A DNA stretch of 64,000 nt from Actinomycetes bacterium. GTDB lineage: Bacteria; Actinomycetota; Actinomycetes; S36-B12. A program made the position numbers and the translations under genes. The notes beneath the pieces were generated by a model. It did not search any database. It was not told the DNA's origin and was given only the letters and a program-made list of their open reading frames with translations. The stretch is taken from positions 62,001 to 126,000 of the forward strand of contig JAHEIZ010000001.1 of NCBI GenBank assembly GCA_024639145.1, written 5' to 3'. Each line of letters starts with the position of its first letter. The stretch's first letter is position 1. Shown one piece after another: positions 34,621 through 44,527 of the stretch.

Positions 34621-35771
34621 TTCTTCTTGCTCCCCGGCTTGAGCTTGCGCCCCACCGCCCGTGACTTGTTCACGATTCCACGCGCTCGATCCTTCGACGT
34701 GACCGGAGCCTCCGCGGCCTTGATCGTGGCGAGAATCGCATGCACGGCCACATCGGTCGGGACGACGATCTTGCCGTGAGTCTCGGCTGGGGTGGCGACT
34801 CGAGCACGAAGTGCATCGAGACTTCCGAGAACGTTCACTCCCAGGGCCGCGATCGTCTCGGCATCCTCATTTCCGTGCTCGACCGCGGCATCGAGGGCCC
34901 AGTCGGGTGTGTGCACTCGCGGTTCGTCAGCATCGGGCTCGCGACCCTCGACGAGACCCAGGGCGACGCCATTGCGGATGTACTTCACGTACTCCGCCCA
35001 GGTCATCTCCTTCTTGGCCACGACGTTGAGCTGACGCAGGAACTCTGCCTCGGCCGCGGTCATCGACCGATTGGACGTGAGGTTCATCCGGGTGGTGAGC
35101 ATTTCCGCCTCGACACCGAGCATCTGCGCGAACCCAACGAAATTAGAGCGGCGGTCGACTCCCTCGAGCACCATCACCGTGACGTTCTCGGCGCCGACAG
35201 CATCGACCCAGCGTTGCACGACAGCCCCGTGATCATGGCGGCGCCAGAACGTAGGCGTGATCGACGAACCCTGCGGGTTGTCGAAGACATCGTGCAACCA
35301 GGTCTCGTAGGGTGCCCGGACTCCGTACTTGAGGTACTGCTGCCACGATGACGGGAGCAGGTTCCCGAGATTGCGGAGGGTGACGACTACCTGGAGCCGA
35401 TCGCGGCCGAGATCTTCGGCGACGCGCATTGCGGTCTCAGCATCGGTCTCGCAGAAGAACTCACTACTGATCACTACGCGGCCACGATGCGCACCCACGT
35501 GCTCGACAAGCTTCTCGTAACGCGACATCGGAGTGGCCCAGCCGCCGTTGTCCTTCCAGCCCCACGTGCGACCGAGAATCGCGAGAGCCGCTTGATGCTG
35601 GGCCGAGCGCTTACCGGGATAGAGAATGCCCACTGCGGCGAGATCATCACGCGCATCGGCGAGTGCGGCCTGAAGGGCAGTGGTTCCGGTCTTGTGGACA
35701 CCGACGTGGAAGAGCACCCCATCGGCGGGGATTTCGGGCGCAGTCGGCAGAAGTTCAGTGCCGGCAGACAT
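34617..35771 (-). CDS. Sulfotransferase-fold protein
   Basis: The 384-residue cytoplasmic protein begins with LFHVGVHKTGTTALQAAL (about residues 20-37), the 5'-phosphosulfate-binding P-loop of PAPS sulfotransferases. It has a 3'-phosphate-type segment VVVTLRNLGNLLPSSWQQYLK near residue 130. A strongly basic C-terminus (RAVGRKLKPGSKKK) could contact anionic polymer or membrane. Such proteins in polymer clusters may add sulfate to glycans; the acceptor is unknown. It overlaps the fused phosphotransferase gene by 4 bp and follows the ABC genes, so it belongs to the same operon. Confidence 0.8.
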   Translation of the reverse strand: MSAGTELLPTAPEIPADGVLFHVGVHKTGTTALQAALADARDDLAAVGILYPGKRSAQHQAALAILGRTWGWKDNGGWATPMSRYEKLVEHVGAHRGRVVISSEFFCETDAETAMRVAEDLGRDRLQVVVTLRNLGNLLPSSWQQYLKYGVRAPYETWLHDVFDNPQGSSITPTFWRRHDHGAVVQRWVDAVGAENVTVMVLEGVDRRSNFVGFAQMLGVEAEMLTTRMNLTSNRSMTAAEAEFLRQLNVVAKKEMTWAEYVKYIRNGVALGLVEGREPDADEPRVHTPDWALDAAVEHGNEDAETIAALGVNVLGSLDALRARVATPAETHGKIVVPTDVAVHAILATIKAAEAPVTSKDRARGIVNKSRAVGRKLKPGSKKK

Positions 35772-35793
35772 GAGTGCAGTCTAGACGAAGCGC

Positions 35794-36615
35794 CTAGATC
35801 TCATCCTCATCGACATCATCGTCGTCATCCTGCTTGCGCTTGGTACGACGCTCTCCACCGGGCATATCGCCCACGATCGCCAACCCCTGCTCGACCGAGG
35901 TCTCGACGAGGATTCCGCCGTCCTTGAGCACGATCGCGCGATCGCAGAAGCGCAGCAGGAAGTCAGGCTCGTCGGAGGCAAGGAGGAAAGTGGCGCCGGC
36001 AGCACGCTTGGCCTCCATGCGCTCCCAGCAATGTGTGCGGTAATCCTCGCCGCCGACCACGATGATCTGGTCAATCGCGTAGGCGTCAGCCTCGACAGCC
36101 ATGCAGATTGACCACGCGAGTTTCTGCCGGATCATCGGCTTCGCATCCCCGAGGTACTTGTCGAGCCTGCCGCTGACCTCTGCTTCGGCCGCGATTGCCT
36201 CGACCTTGGTCTCGACTTCCGAGGGCGTCATGCCCAGCAGCCCGCCGATGATGTAGATGTTCTGGCGGAATGTGTAGGAGCGATCGAGTGCACGAATCAC
36301 GTTGATCATCGGGATGAGCGGCTCGCGTCGAAGAACCTTGCCCTCATCGGGAATCAACGTGCCGGCAGCAAGGCGCAGGAACTCCTCGCGTCCCGAGTCA
36401 GGGGCACCCAGGATCGCGACTGACTCCCCCGCCCCGATTCGGGTGCTCACACTGCGCAGCAGCCACTCGCGGTCATGCTGGAACTCGCCGGCAAATCGAC
36501 GGATCTTCTGCTTGCGACCGCCGCCCTTGCGACGATTCCTGCGCACGACGCTCGTCCCGACCGAGTCGAATTCGACCAGCGCAGCGAGATCAGGGGTGAG
36601 ATGGATCCGGGGCAT
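35794..36615 (-). CDS. Wzt/TagH-like ABC ATPase homologue lacking catalytic motifs
   Basis: The 273-residue protein aligns over its length with polysaccharide-export ABC ATPases (GESVAILG, the FRQNIYIIGGLLGMTPSEVE helix, a terminal FCDRAIVLKDGGILVE). Every ATPase motif is altered. The Walker A position reads GAPDSGREE (70-78) with no Lys-Ser/Thr, the signature reads AKPMIRQKLAW instead of SSGM, Walker B ends IDQ (181-183) instead of DE, and the H-loop reads ASDE (213-216) instead of SHD. Its acidic tail DDDDDVDEDE is unusual. It lies one base after the permease gene. It is probably a structural pseudo-ATPase. Confidence 0.82.
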   Translation of the reverse strand: MPRIHLTPDLAALVEFDSVGTSVVRRNRRKGGGRKQKIRRFAGEFQHDREWLLRSVSTRIGAGESVAILGAPDSGREEFLRLAAGTLIPDEGKVLRREPLIPMINVIRALDRSYTFRQNIYIIGGLLGMTPSEVETKVEAIAAEAEVSGRLDKYLGDAKPMIRQKLAWSICMAVEADAYAIDQIIVVGGEDYRTHCWERMEAKRAAGATFLLASDEPDFLLRFCDRAIVLKDGGILVETSVEQGLAIVGDMPGGERRTKRKQDDDDDVDEDEI

Positions 36616-36616
36616 C

Positions 36617-37387
36617 TCAGTCCTCCTTCAGGATGCGCGGCTCGAGGCGGCGGAAGACGAGCAGACCCACGACGATGAACAGCACTGCCACGGCGAAGGA
36701 GATCACGTAGTTCATCACGCTCTCGATCTCTTCAGGCCAGAAGCCGATGCGGTAGAGGCCGAGAATGCCCACCATCGGATTCAGCGACGCAAAGCCCTGG
36801 ATGTGATGCGGGATCTTCGAGACGGAATACAGCACGGGTGACAGGTAGAACAGCGCACGCATCACGATGCGCACGATGCGGGCGAGATCCGGAATCACCG
36901 CGACGCCACTCGCGACGAGAAGGCCCACTCCGTACATGAGCAGGAACTGCAGGATGATCGCCACGGGATAGAAGATGATCAAGGGGCCGGGCAGGTAGTG
37001 AGTGAAGGCCATGGCGAGCAGGATGATCGGCAGCGAGAGCAGGAACTCGGCCATCGACACGAGAACCACGCGCAGCACCCACAGCTCGGTGGGAAGCAGG
37101 CTGATGGCGAGGGCATTCGTGTTCTTCTTGAAGGCGCGGGTCGCCTGCGAGATGCCCTTGGTGAACCACCACCACGGAAGAATCGCCACTGTGATGAACA
37201 AGGCGTAGGGCTTCTCGCCGAGCTGGCGGGACAGCAGGACCGAGAACACGAGCCAGAGCACGATCGACATGCCCAGAGGCTCGAGGAGGGTCCAGAGGTA
37301 GCCGAGCCGGAACTTCGTGTACTGCTTCTGGAGGTCCCGAAGGACCAGCATTCGAAGCACCTGACGGTGCTCCCAGATAGCACGCAC
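36617..37387 (-). CDS. ABC-2 type polysaccharide/teichoic-acid export permease (Wzm/TagG-like)
   Basis: The ~256-residue integral membrane protein has six TM segments. It shows the family N-terminus AIWEHRQVLRMLVLRDLQKQYTKFRLGYLWTLLEP and the FLYLSPVLYS / LNPMVGILGLYR region near the C-terminus. It would move an undecaprenyl-linked polymer across the membrane with an ATPase partner. I chose an internal GTG at 37387, which matches family N-termini and leaves 82 bp for the divergent promoters; a GTG at 37432 would add 15 residues. The ATPase encoded one base downstream has lost its catalytic motifs, so energy supply is unclear. Confidence 0.87.
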   Translation of the reverse strand: MRAIWEHRQVLRMLVLRDLQKQYTKFRLGYLWTLLEPLGMSIVLWLVFSVLLSRQLGEKPYALFITVAILPWWWFTKGISQATRAFKKNTNALAISLLPTELWVLRVVLVSMAEFLLSLPIILLAMAFTHYLPGPLIIFYPVAIILQFLLMYGVGLLVASGVAVIPDLARIVRIVMRALFYLSPVLYSVSKIPHHIQGFASLNPMVGILGLYRIGFWPEEIESVMNYVISFAVAVLFIVVGLLVFRRLEPRILKED

Positions 37388-37469
37388 ACGGCTACGATAG
37401 GCGAACCCGATATCAAGTCGACACGGTGCCACGCGGTCGGGTCTGCACCCTCGGATACAGGCGGTCTAC

Positions 37470-38756
37470 GTGAGCAAGTCGAAGTCGGGCTCCTCGGCCT
37501 CGCAGGTGACCTCGTTCAGCAAGCGCGCTGCCCGCTCCCTCTCGCGCCGCCTGCGCGATTACGGGGTAGTCGAGCCCGAAGGGTTCGATCTCTCCGACGT
37601 ACCCAGCTCCGATGTCGCTCTCTACTTCTCTGACGGTCCGGTGAAGCTCTACCAGCTCGCGCAATGGCTGCCGGTCTTCGAGCAGCGCAAGGATCGCAAG
37701 ACGATCGTCGTGGTGCGCCAAGTCGAGACGTACAACGTACTCGTCGGCTTGACCTCCCTCCAGGTACTGCTCGTGCCGACATTCGAGGACCTCATGGCGC
37801 TCTACGACCGCGCGGATTTCCATTCCGTGGTCTACGTCAACAACGGCTGGACCAACTTCCAGTCCCTCAGCTTCCAGCAGGCCGTGCATATTCACGTCAA
37901 TCATGGCGAGAGCGACAAGATATGCATGGTCAGCAATCAGGCCAAGGCCTACGACAGGGTCTTCGTGGCCGGTGAGGCCGCAGTGCGCCGGCACGCTGCC
38001 GCGCTCGTCTGGTTCGACCCTCAGCACCTGGTGCGCGTCGGCCGCCCCCAACTCGACCTCGAGGTGAAGAGCCCACTCGCGACCTTCAATGGCCCCACCA
38101 TCACCTACGCCCCGACCTGGGAGGGCGAGGACGACGCGAATAACTACACCTCGCTTGACCTCTATGGCGAGCGCATCATCGCTGCGGCTCTGGCTCAGCC
38201 CGGCGCCCGAGTGATCTACAAGCCCCACCCCCGAGTCTTCGAAACTGAGAATGCCGCAGTGCGCAAGGCACACAATGCGATCGTCACCGCGATCAAGGGG
38301 GCAGCCGCCGCAGACCCGTCTCGTGGTCACGCCGTGCTGCGCAAGGAGAACATCCTCGGAGTCATCCGCGGGACCGACGTGATGATCTCCGATGTCTCGA
38401 GTGTCACCCTCGATCATCTCTACCTGCGACCCGAGGCCCCGATCGTGCTCTGCGATCGCCGCTCGGATCGCGATCAGCTTCTGGCCGATGCGCCTGTGGC
38501 CGCCGGCGCGCACGTGGTCGACAGCTCGAGCATCCACGCCCTCGGGGCCGACTTGGCCGCGATCATCGCGAATGACCCTCGCGCGGACAAGCGCCGCGAA
38601 CTTCGTGACTACTACTTCGATTCCCTGGAGCCCGGCCAGAGCACCACCCGGTTCTGGGAGTGCCTGAGTGCAGCCATCTACGATCATGACTCAGCGCTCG
38701 GAGATCTCAGCCGAGTGCGCCTCGCCCCCACGACAGATTCCGGAGACAGCGCATGA
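37470..38756 (+). CDS. CDP-glycerol glycerophosphotransferase family protein (TagF-like)
   Basis: The 428-residue protein has the C-terminal TagB/TagF-type domain. TITYAPTWEGEDDANNYTS near residue 215 and VIYKPHPRVFE near 250 carry the catalytic His pair region, and GTDVMISDVSSVTLDHLYL near 310 also fits. The N-terminus is short, basic and Ser-rich, without TM helices. Such enzymes polymerise glycerol- or ribitol-phosphate onto lipid carriers, which implies a teichoic-acid-like product. The start is GTG at 37470, divergent from the permease. Its stop overlaps the next gene's ATG by 4 bases. Confidence 0.88.
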   Translation: MSKSKSGSSASQVTSFSKRAARSLSRRLRDYGVVEPEGFDLSDVPSSDVALYFSDGPVKLYQLAQWLPVFEQRKDRKTIVVVRQVETYNVLVGLTSLQVLLVPTFEDLMALYDRADFHSVVYVNNGWTNFQSLSFQQAVHIHVNHGESDKICMVSNQAKAYDRVFVAGEAAVRRHAAALVWFDPQHLVRVGRPQLDLEVKSPLATFNGPTITYAPTWEGEDDANNYTSLDLYGERIIAAALAQPGARVIYKPHPRVFETENAAVRKAHNAIVTAIKGAAAADPSRGHAVLRKENILGVIRGTDVMISDVSSVTLDHLYLRPEAPIVLCDRRSDRDQLLADAPVAAGAHVVDSSSIHALGADLAAIIANDPRADKRRELRDYYFDSLEPGQSTTRFWECLSAAIYDHDSALGDLSRVRLAPTTDSGDSA

Positions 38757-39445
38757 ACGTGCAGGCCGTCATTCTCGCCGCAGGCATGGGTACCCGCCTC
38801 GGCAAGCCCTGGCCCAAGCCGCTGACTCCCCTGGTCGACGGCCGCACCATCATGCGTCAGCAGATGGACAACCTCGAGAAGGCCTTCGGTTCCGACCTGC
38901 GCGTCATGACCGTCATCGGCTTCAAGCTCGAGCTCATCATCGAGGCATTCCCGAATGTCGCGTACGTCTACAACGAGAACTACGACCAGACCAACACCAA
39001 TCGGAGCCTGCTCAAGGCACTGCGCATCGCCGGCGACGGTGGGGTGCTCTGGATGAATGGCGACGTGGTCTTCGACCCGGCCGTGCTCGAGCGCGTCAAG
39101 CCGCTCATGCAGGCCGGTACCTCGTTCATCTGCGTGAACACCTCGGCAACCGCTGAGGAAGAGGTCAAGTACACGGTCGACGCTGACGGACATGTCGCAC
39201 TGCTCTCCAAGACTGTCGAGAACGCTCTCGGCGAGTCAGTCGGTATCAATTACATCAGCTCCTCGGATCGCGCGAACCTCATCGCCGGGCTCGAGGCCTG
39301 CGCAGACACCGACTACTTCGAGCGTGGCATCGAGATCGCGATCGAGAAGGTCGGCATGAAGGTAGTACCGCTCGACATCAGTGACCTCTTCGCTGTCGAG
39401 GTCGACTTCGAAGACGATCTCGCGCGCGCGAATACGCATCTGTAG
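38753..39445 (+). CDS. Cytidylyltransferase-like NTP transferase (LicC/IspD-type nucleotidyltransferase)
   Basis: The 230-residue protein opens with AVILAAGMGTRLGKPWPKPLTPL, a complete nucleotide-binding loop with the GTR and Lys. It has YNENYDQTNTNRSLLKAL near residue 75 and metal-site LWMNGDVVFD near 100, as in choline- or inositol-phosphate cytidylyltransferases. EVDFEDDLARAN at the end matches the D-x-DDL terminus. It probably activates a phospho-alcohol as its CDP derivative for the CDP-alcohol phosphotransferases and TagF-like enzyme nearby; the alcohol is unknown. It is translationally coupled to the preceding gene. Confidence 0.85.
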   Translation: MNVQAVILAAGMGTRLGKPWPKPLTPLVDGRTIMRQQMDNLEKAFGSDLRVMTVIGFKLELIIEAFPNVAYVYNENYDQTNTNRSLLKALRIAGDGGVLWMNGDVVFDPAVLERVKPLMQAGTSFICVNTSATAEEEVKYTVDADGHVALLSKTVENALGESVGINYISSSDRANLIAGLEACADTDYFERGIEIAIEKVGMKVVPLDISDLFAVEVDFEDDLARANTHL

Positions 39446-39465
39446 TCGCTATCGCGACTCCCTCA

Positions 39466-39517
39466 GATTTCTCCCTATCGGAGACAAGAACATCTGAGTC
39501 TCCGATAGGGAGAAATC
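39466..39517. terminator. Bidirectional hairpin terminator with 20-bp perfect stem
   Basis: Perfect 20-base arms (39466-39485 and 39498-39517) flank a 12-base loop, between the convergent cytidylyltransferase-like and rdgB genes. The arms end in GATTT/AAATC, giving modest T or A runs on each strand. The length and perfection of the stem make it the strongest hairpin I found in the window. Confidence 0.8.
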
Positions 39518-39528
39518 GCCCGTCGTCG

Positions 39529-40128
39529 CTAGGTGAGTAGATCGCGCAGGACAGGGACCAATGCGCGCATCGCGCGACCTCGGTGGCTGATCGCGTCCTT
39601 CTCGTCGGCACTCATCTCACCCGTCGTGCGGCTTACACCGACCGGTACGAATATCGGGTCGTAACCGAAGCCGTTGCTGCCACGAGGCTCCCGGATGAGG
39701 GTTCCGTCGACGGTGCCCTCGACCACGCGCTCGGTGCCGTCGGGGAGCACGACCGCTGCGGCGCAATGGAATGCGGCACCTCGTCGCGCATCGGGCACAT
39801 CACTGAGCTGGCCGAGTAGCAGATTCAGGTTGGCGAGGTCATTGCCATGGGAGCCTGACCATCGGGCCGAGAAGATGCCGGGCATGCCGTTCAGCGCATC
39901 GACGCCCAGGCCCGAGTCATCGGCGATGGCGGGTAAGCCGGTCTCGGCGCAGACTGAGCGGGCCTTGAGAAGCGCATTCGCCGCGAAGGTCGAGCCGGTT
40001 TCGGCAACATCAGCAAGATCGGGAAACTGATCGGTACCGACAAGTTCGATCTCGAGACCCGCTTCATCGAGGATGCGACGCATCTCGACGAGTTTGTGCG
40101 CATTCTGCGTGGCGAGCACTACCCGCAT
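39529..40128 (-). CDS. rdgB: RdgB/HAM1 family non-canonical purine NTP pyrophosphatase
   Basis: Hydrolyses dITP, ITP and XTP to monophosphates so that deaminated purines are kept out of nucleic acids. The 199-residue protein starts VVLATQNAHKLVEMRRIL (the T/S-x-N-x-x-K substrate motif) and has ADDSGLGVDALNGMPGIFSARW, FHCAAAVVLPDG and the terminal FGYDPIFVPVG...SHRGRAM region of the family. It follows rph with a 1-bp gap; rph-rdgB adjacency is standard in actinomycetes (Rv1340-Rv1341). Confidence 0.95.
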   Translation of the reverse strand: MRVVLATQNAHKLVEMRRILDEAGLEIELVGTDQFPDLADVAETGSTFAANALLKARSVCAETGLPAIADDSGLGVDALNGMPGIFSARWSGSHGNDLANLNLLLGQLSDVPDARRGAAFHCAAAVVLPDGTERVVEGTVDGTLIREPRGSNGFGYDPIFVPVGVSRTTGEMSADEKDAISHRGRAMRALVPVLRDLLT

Positions 40129-40129
40129 G

Positions 40130-40846
40130 TCAGGCTCGGGCGTCGGCCTGCATGGCCGTCAAGGTGGTGCAGCCATCACCCGCGAGGGCGAGTAGCTGAT
40201 CGAGAAGGGCGCGATCGAAGGGCTCACCCTCGGCGGTGCCCTGGATCTCGATGAAGCGACCGTTTCCGGTCATCACGACGTTCATGTCAGTCTCGGCACG
40301 CACGTCGTCGTCGTAGTGAAGATCAAGACGCGGCTCGCCGTCGATGATGCCGACGCTCACCGCGGCAACGGTGTCCTTGAGCGGAGAGCTCTTCATGATG
40401 CCCTGTGCTATCGCCCAGTCGATCGCGTCGGCGAGTGCCACGTAGGCACCGGTGATCGCGGCGGTGCGCGTACCGCCATCGGCCTGCAGCACATCGCAGT
40501 CGATGACGATGGTGTTCTCGCCGAGGGCGTCCATGTCCACGACCGCACGCAGCGAGCGACCGATGAGACGCGAGATCTCCTGGGTACGGCCGCCCACCTT
40601 GCCCTTGACGCTCTCGCGGTCATTGCGCGTATTGGTCGAGCGCGGCAGCATCGCGTACTCGGCGGTCACCCAGCCCTTGCCTGATCCCTTAAGCCAGCGC
40701 GGCACGCCCTCGGTGAACGAGGCCACGCACAGCACGCGCGTGCGTCCGAAGGAGACGAGAACTGACCCTTCGGCCTGATCGAGCCAGTTGCGCTCGAAGG
40801 TGACGGGGCGAAGCTGGTCGTTGGTGCGGCCATCGGTACGAGTCAT
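40130..40846 (-). CDS. rph: Ribonuclease PH
   Basis: This phosphate-dependent 3'-5' exoribonuclease trims tRNA 3' ends. The 238-residue protein has the hallmark segments [57 protein letters not shown] and [24 protein letters not shown]. Length and motif order are normal. It sits between murI and rdgB, in the conserved actinobacterial order, and starts 21 bp after the murI stop. Confidence 0.96.
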   Translation of the reverse strand: MTRTDGRTNDQLRPVTFERNWLDQAEGSVLVSFGRTRVLCVASFTEGVPRWLKGSGKGWVTAEYAMLPRSTNTRNDRESVKGKVGGRTQEISRLIGRSLRAVVDMDALGENTIVIDCDVLQADGGTRTAAITGAYVALADAIDWAIAQGIMKSSPLKDTVAAVSVGIIDGEPRLDLHYDDDVRAETDMNVVMTGNGRFIEIQGTAEGEPFDRALLDQLLALAGDGCTTLTAMQADARA

Positions 40847-40867
40847 GTCCGAACCCTAGATGAGCAC

Positions 40868-41665
40868 TCAGACCAGGGATTCGACGGTGCCGATCTCCGG
40901 GCCGAGGAAGCGTCGACCGAGGCGCTGGAACTCGACAGGGTCGCCAGTCGCCATGAAGTGGTGCACCGGCTCGGGCAGTGCGGCATCACGAATCAGGTCG
41001 CGGGCGACCAGCGTGCGGTAGACATCCTTGGCTGTCTCCTCGGCGCTCGAGACCAGCGTGACGTTCTCGCCCATCACGAAAGAGAGAACGCCGGTCAGGA
41101 GCGGGTAGTGCGTGCACCCGAGCACGAGGGTGTCGATATCGGCATCCTGCAAAGGTGCGAGGTACTCGCGAGCACTGGCGAGCAGATCGGGGCCACTGGT
41201 GATACCTGCCTCGACGAATTCGACGAATCTCGGGCAGGCAACCGAGATGACCTCGATATCGGGGGCTGCGGCAAAGGCATCCTCGTAGGCCGCGCTCGTG
41301 ATGGTCATCGAGGTGCCGATCACGCCGATACGGCCGCTGCGGGTGGCTGCAGCAGCACGACGCACGGCGGGGTGCACGACCTCGATCACCGGAACCGCAT
41401 AGCGCTCACGGGCATCGCGAAGGGTGGCGGCGCTGGCGGAATTGCATGCGATCACGAGTGCCTTGACGCCCTCGTCGACCAGGCGATCCATGATCTCGAT
41501 GGCGAACTCGCGGACCTCGGCCAAGGGGCGGGGGCCGTAAGGGCCGCGTGCGGTGTCGCCTACGTACAGGACAGGCTCGTGGGGTAGTTGGTCGAGGATC
41601 GCTCGGGCGACAGTGAGCCCGCCGACCCCGGAATCCATGATTCCTACGGGAGCGTCAGCCATCAC
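40868..41665 (-). CDS. murI: Glutamate racemase
   Basis: Makes D-glutamate for peptidoglycan precursors. The 265-residue protein has both catalytic cysteines: [13 protein letters not shown] near residue 73 and [13 protein letters not shown] near 183, plus the N-terminal [18 protein letters not shown] and [11 protein letters not shown] loops. Either GTG at 41665 or ATG at 41662 can start it. It leads the murI-rph-rdgB operon, as in mycobacteria, where a phosphodiesterase gene (Rv1339) lies between murI and rph; that gene is absent here. Confidence 0.95.
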   Translation of the reverse strand: MMADAPVGIMDSGVGGLTVARAILDQLPHEPVLYVGDTARGPYGPRPLAEVREFAIEIMDRLVDEGVKALVIACNSASAATLRDARERYAVPVIEVVHPAVRRAAAATRSGRIGVIGTSMTITSAAYEDAFAAAPDIEVISVACPRFVEFVEAGITSGPDLLASAREYLAPLQDADIDTLVLGCTHYPLLTGVLSFVMGENVTLVSSAEETAKDVYRTLVARDLIRDAALPEPVHHFMATGDPVEFQRLGRRFLGPEIGTVESLV

Positions 41666-41773
41666 GACCCCAGCCTACGGCGCGCGTCCCCCCCTTTGGC
41701 CTCACGGTTGCCTACTGTTCATGACGTCGGCCGACCGGCCGAAGAGCGAAACGTACTTCCCCGGAGGAGAGAC

Positions 41774-42199
41774 ATGTCCGTAGAAATGAATATGCCCACG
41801 ATGAAGCGCCCCGGCGGAGTCACCGTCGTCGGCTTCCTGATCATCCTGGCCGCCGTCTTCAACATCTTCATGGGCGTCTGGCTCATCTTCGCCTCATTCG
41901 GCTCGAACCCCGAGTGGACCGACGCATTCGGTAACACCCAGACCGTGAGCACCTTCTACCTGTGGTTCAACGGTGCCCTCATGATCTTCCTGGGCCTGAT
42001 CTACTTCTGGCTCTCGAAGCTCACGTTCCTCGGCAGTGCGACCGCACACATGCTGATCTCGCTGCTTGCAGTGCTGAACATCATCTTCGGCCTGTTCGCC
42101 CTTGGCCGCGGTGGCTTCGTCAGCATCATCATCAACCTGATCATCCTGCTGATGATCAACACCGCATCTGCGAAGGCCTGGTTCACCCAGAACATGTAG
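41774..42199 (+). CDS. Small four-TM membrane protein (DUF7144-like)
   Basis: The 141-residue protein has four hydrophobic segments separated by short loops: VTVVGFLIILAAVFNIFMGVW, a segment around FNGALMIFLGLIYFWL, HMLISLLAVLNIIFGLFAL, and ISIIINLIILLMI-like helices. I associate this pattern with the actinobacterial DUF7144 family. A strong GGAGGAGA site precedes ATG 41774. It sits on the opposite strand between cysM and murI, where mycobacteria carry a rhomboid protease gene (Rv1337). It has no protease residues. Function is unknown. Confidence 0.78.
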   Translation: MSVEMNMPTMKRPGGVTVVGFLIILAAVFNIFMGVWLIFASFGSNPEWTDAFGNTQTVSTFYLWFNGALMIFLGLIYFWLSKLTFLGSATAHMLISLLAVLNIIFGLFALGRGGFVSIIINLIILLMINTASAKAWFTQNM

Positions 42200-42206
42200 T
42201 TCAGCC

Positions 42207-43433
<1,227 letters not shown>

Positions 43434-43560
43434 GGTGTCTCCGAATGTCTCGTCGCTGCGATCGCAGCCTGCCTCGCACAGGCTACGGAGGATCGAGAGC
43501 ACCCGCCACCGCGCGAGGATCACCTGCAAACCGTTCGCAGGAGACCCCTGTCACATCGGC

Positions 43561-43977
43561 TCAGATGACGGTGACAGGCTCCTCCGTGACCACTCCATCG
43601 ACGATTCGATACGAGCGGAACTCATACGGGCCGTCCTGCGTACCGGTCTCCCTGGTCGATACCAGCACGTAGTGAGCCTCCGGCTCCCCGGCCAGCGAGA
43701 TATCGGTACGCGAGGGGTACGCCTCGGTGTGCGTGTGGGAGTGGTAGATCACGACAGGGATCTCGTCGTTGTCGTCCATCTCACGGTAGAGCCTCAGGAG
43801 ATCGACGGAGTCGAATTCGTAGAACGTGGGCGACCTCGCGGCATTGACCATCGGAATGAATCGAGACGGCGTATCAGTTCCGATCGGCCCGGCGATCACT
43901 CCGCAGGCTTCGTCCGGATGATCAGCGCGCGCGTGCGCGACGATCGCGTCGACGAGTTCCTGCGAGATGGTGAGCAC
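43561..43977 (-). CDS. mec: Mec JAMM/MPN metallopeptidase
   Basis: This zinc-dependent peptidase of 138 residues releases cysteine from the CysO-cysteine adduct. The JAMM motif is complete: Glu in HPDEACGVIAG near residue 23, and HSHTHTEAYPSRTD near 79-92 (H-x-H-x7-S-x2-D). The GTG start at 43977 is 9 bp after the DUF2017 stop. Together with cysO and cysM it forms the O-phosphoserine cysteine pathway known from mycobacteria, useful under oxidative stress because the thiocarboxylate resists oxidation. Confidence 0.94.
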   Translation of the reverse strand: MLTISQELVDAIVAHARADHPDEACGVIAGPIGTDTPSRFIPMVNAARSPTFYEFDSVDLLRLYREMDDNDEIPVVIYHSHTHTEAYPSRTDISLAGEPEAHYVLVSTRETGTQDGPYEFRSYRIVDGVVTEEPVTVI

Positions 43978-43986
43978 GTAAGAATT

Positions 43987-44526
43987 CTACGGGAGCAGCA
44001 ACTGCACGAGTGACTCCTGCAGGTAGGTGAGCCAGTCGTAGACGTGGAACATGCCGTGCCGCGGGTCATCCTCGGGAAGGTCGGCGAGCTCCTCGTGATT
44101 GTCCTCGGTGATCTCGATGCGCGTGCCGATAGCCAAGCGCGCATCGTTGAGGAATCCGAGCCACGACGGGATATCTCCCGAGCCGAGAGTGATCTTCTCC
44201 CCCGACTTCGAGAGCGACTGCAGCACCGTGCGCGCATGGGCGAGCTTGGTCTCCTGCAGCGATCGCTGGGTGAATCGACGGAAGTCGAGCGCTGCCTCAG
44301 GGTCGTCCGGGTAAGCATCCGGGAACAGGCGTGCCATGGCCGGGTCATCGGGGAACTCGGCATCCATGTCGATGCCGACGATCGCCGCGAGCGGATCGGC
44401 GTTCTCGCGGGGCTCCGGTGTCACGAACTCGCAGACCTGATCAGCAAGGGAGACGAGCAGGCCCTTCTCCACTTCATCCACTCGCAGGATCACTCGGCCG
44501 GTCAGTGACTTACTGAAGCCGCCCAT
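43987..44526 (-). CDS. DUF2017 family protein
   Basis: The 179-residue cytoplasmic, acidic protein is in the position of actinobacterial DUF2017 (Rv1332), directly after clpS. Family-like segments include AMARLFPDAYPDDPEAALDFRRFTQRSL and LGFLNDARLAIGTRIEITEDNH. The terminal VYDWLTYLQESLVQLLL also fits. No catalytic motif is visible. It starts one base after the clpS stop and precedes mec. The steady pairing with clpS suggests a role in regulated proteolysis, but that is only inferred from context. Confidence 0.86.
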   Translation of the reverse strand: MGGFSKSLTGRVILRVDEVEKGLLVSLADQVCEFVTPEPRENADPLAAIVGIDMDAEFPDDPAMARLFPDAYPDDPEAALDFRRFTQRSLQETKLAHARTVLQSLSKSGEKITLGSGDIPSWLGFLNDARLAIGTRIEITEDNHEELADLPEDDPRHGMFHVYDWLTYLQESLVQLLLP

Positions 44527-44527
44527 A

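Noticed and set aside
37413-38687. 424-codon frame antisense to the TagF-like gene
   Set aside because: The plus strand carries the glycerophosphotransferase motifs; the antisense product resembles no family.
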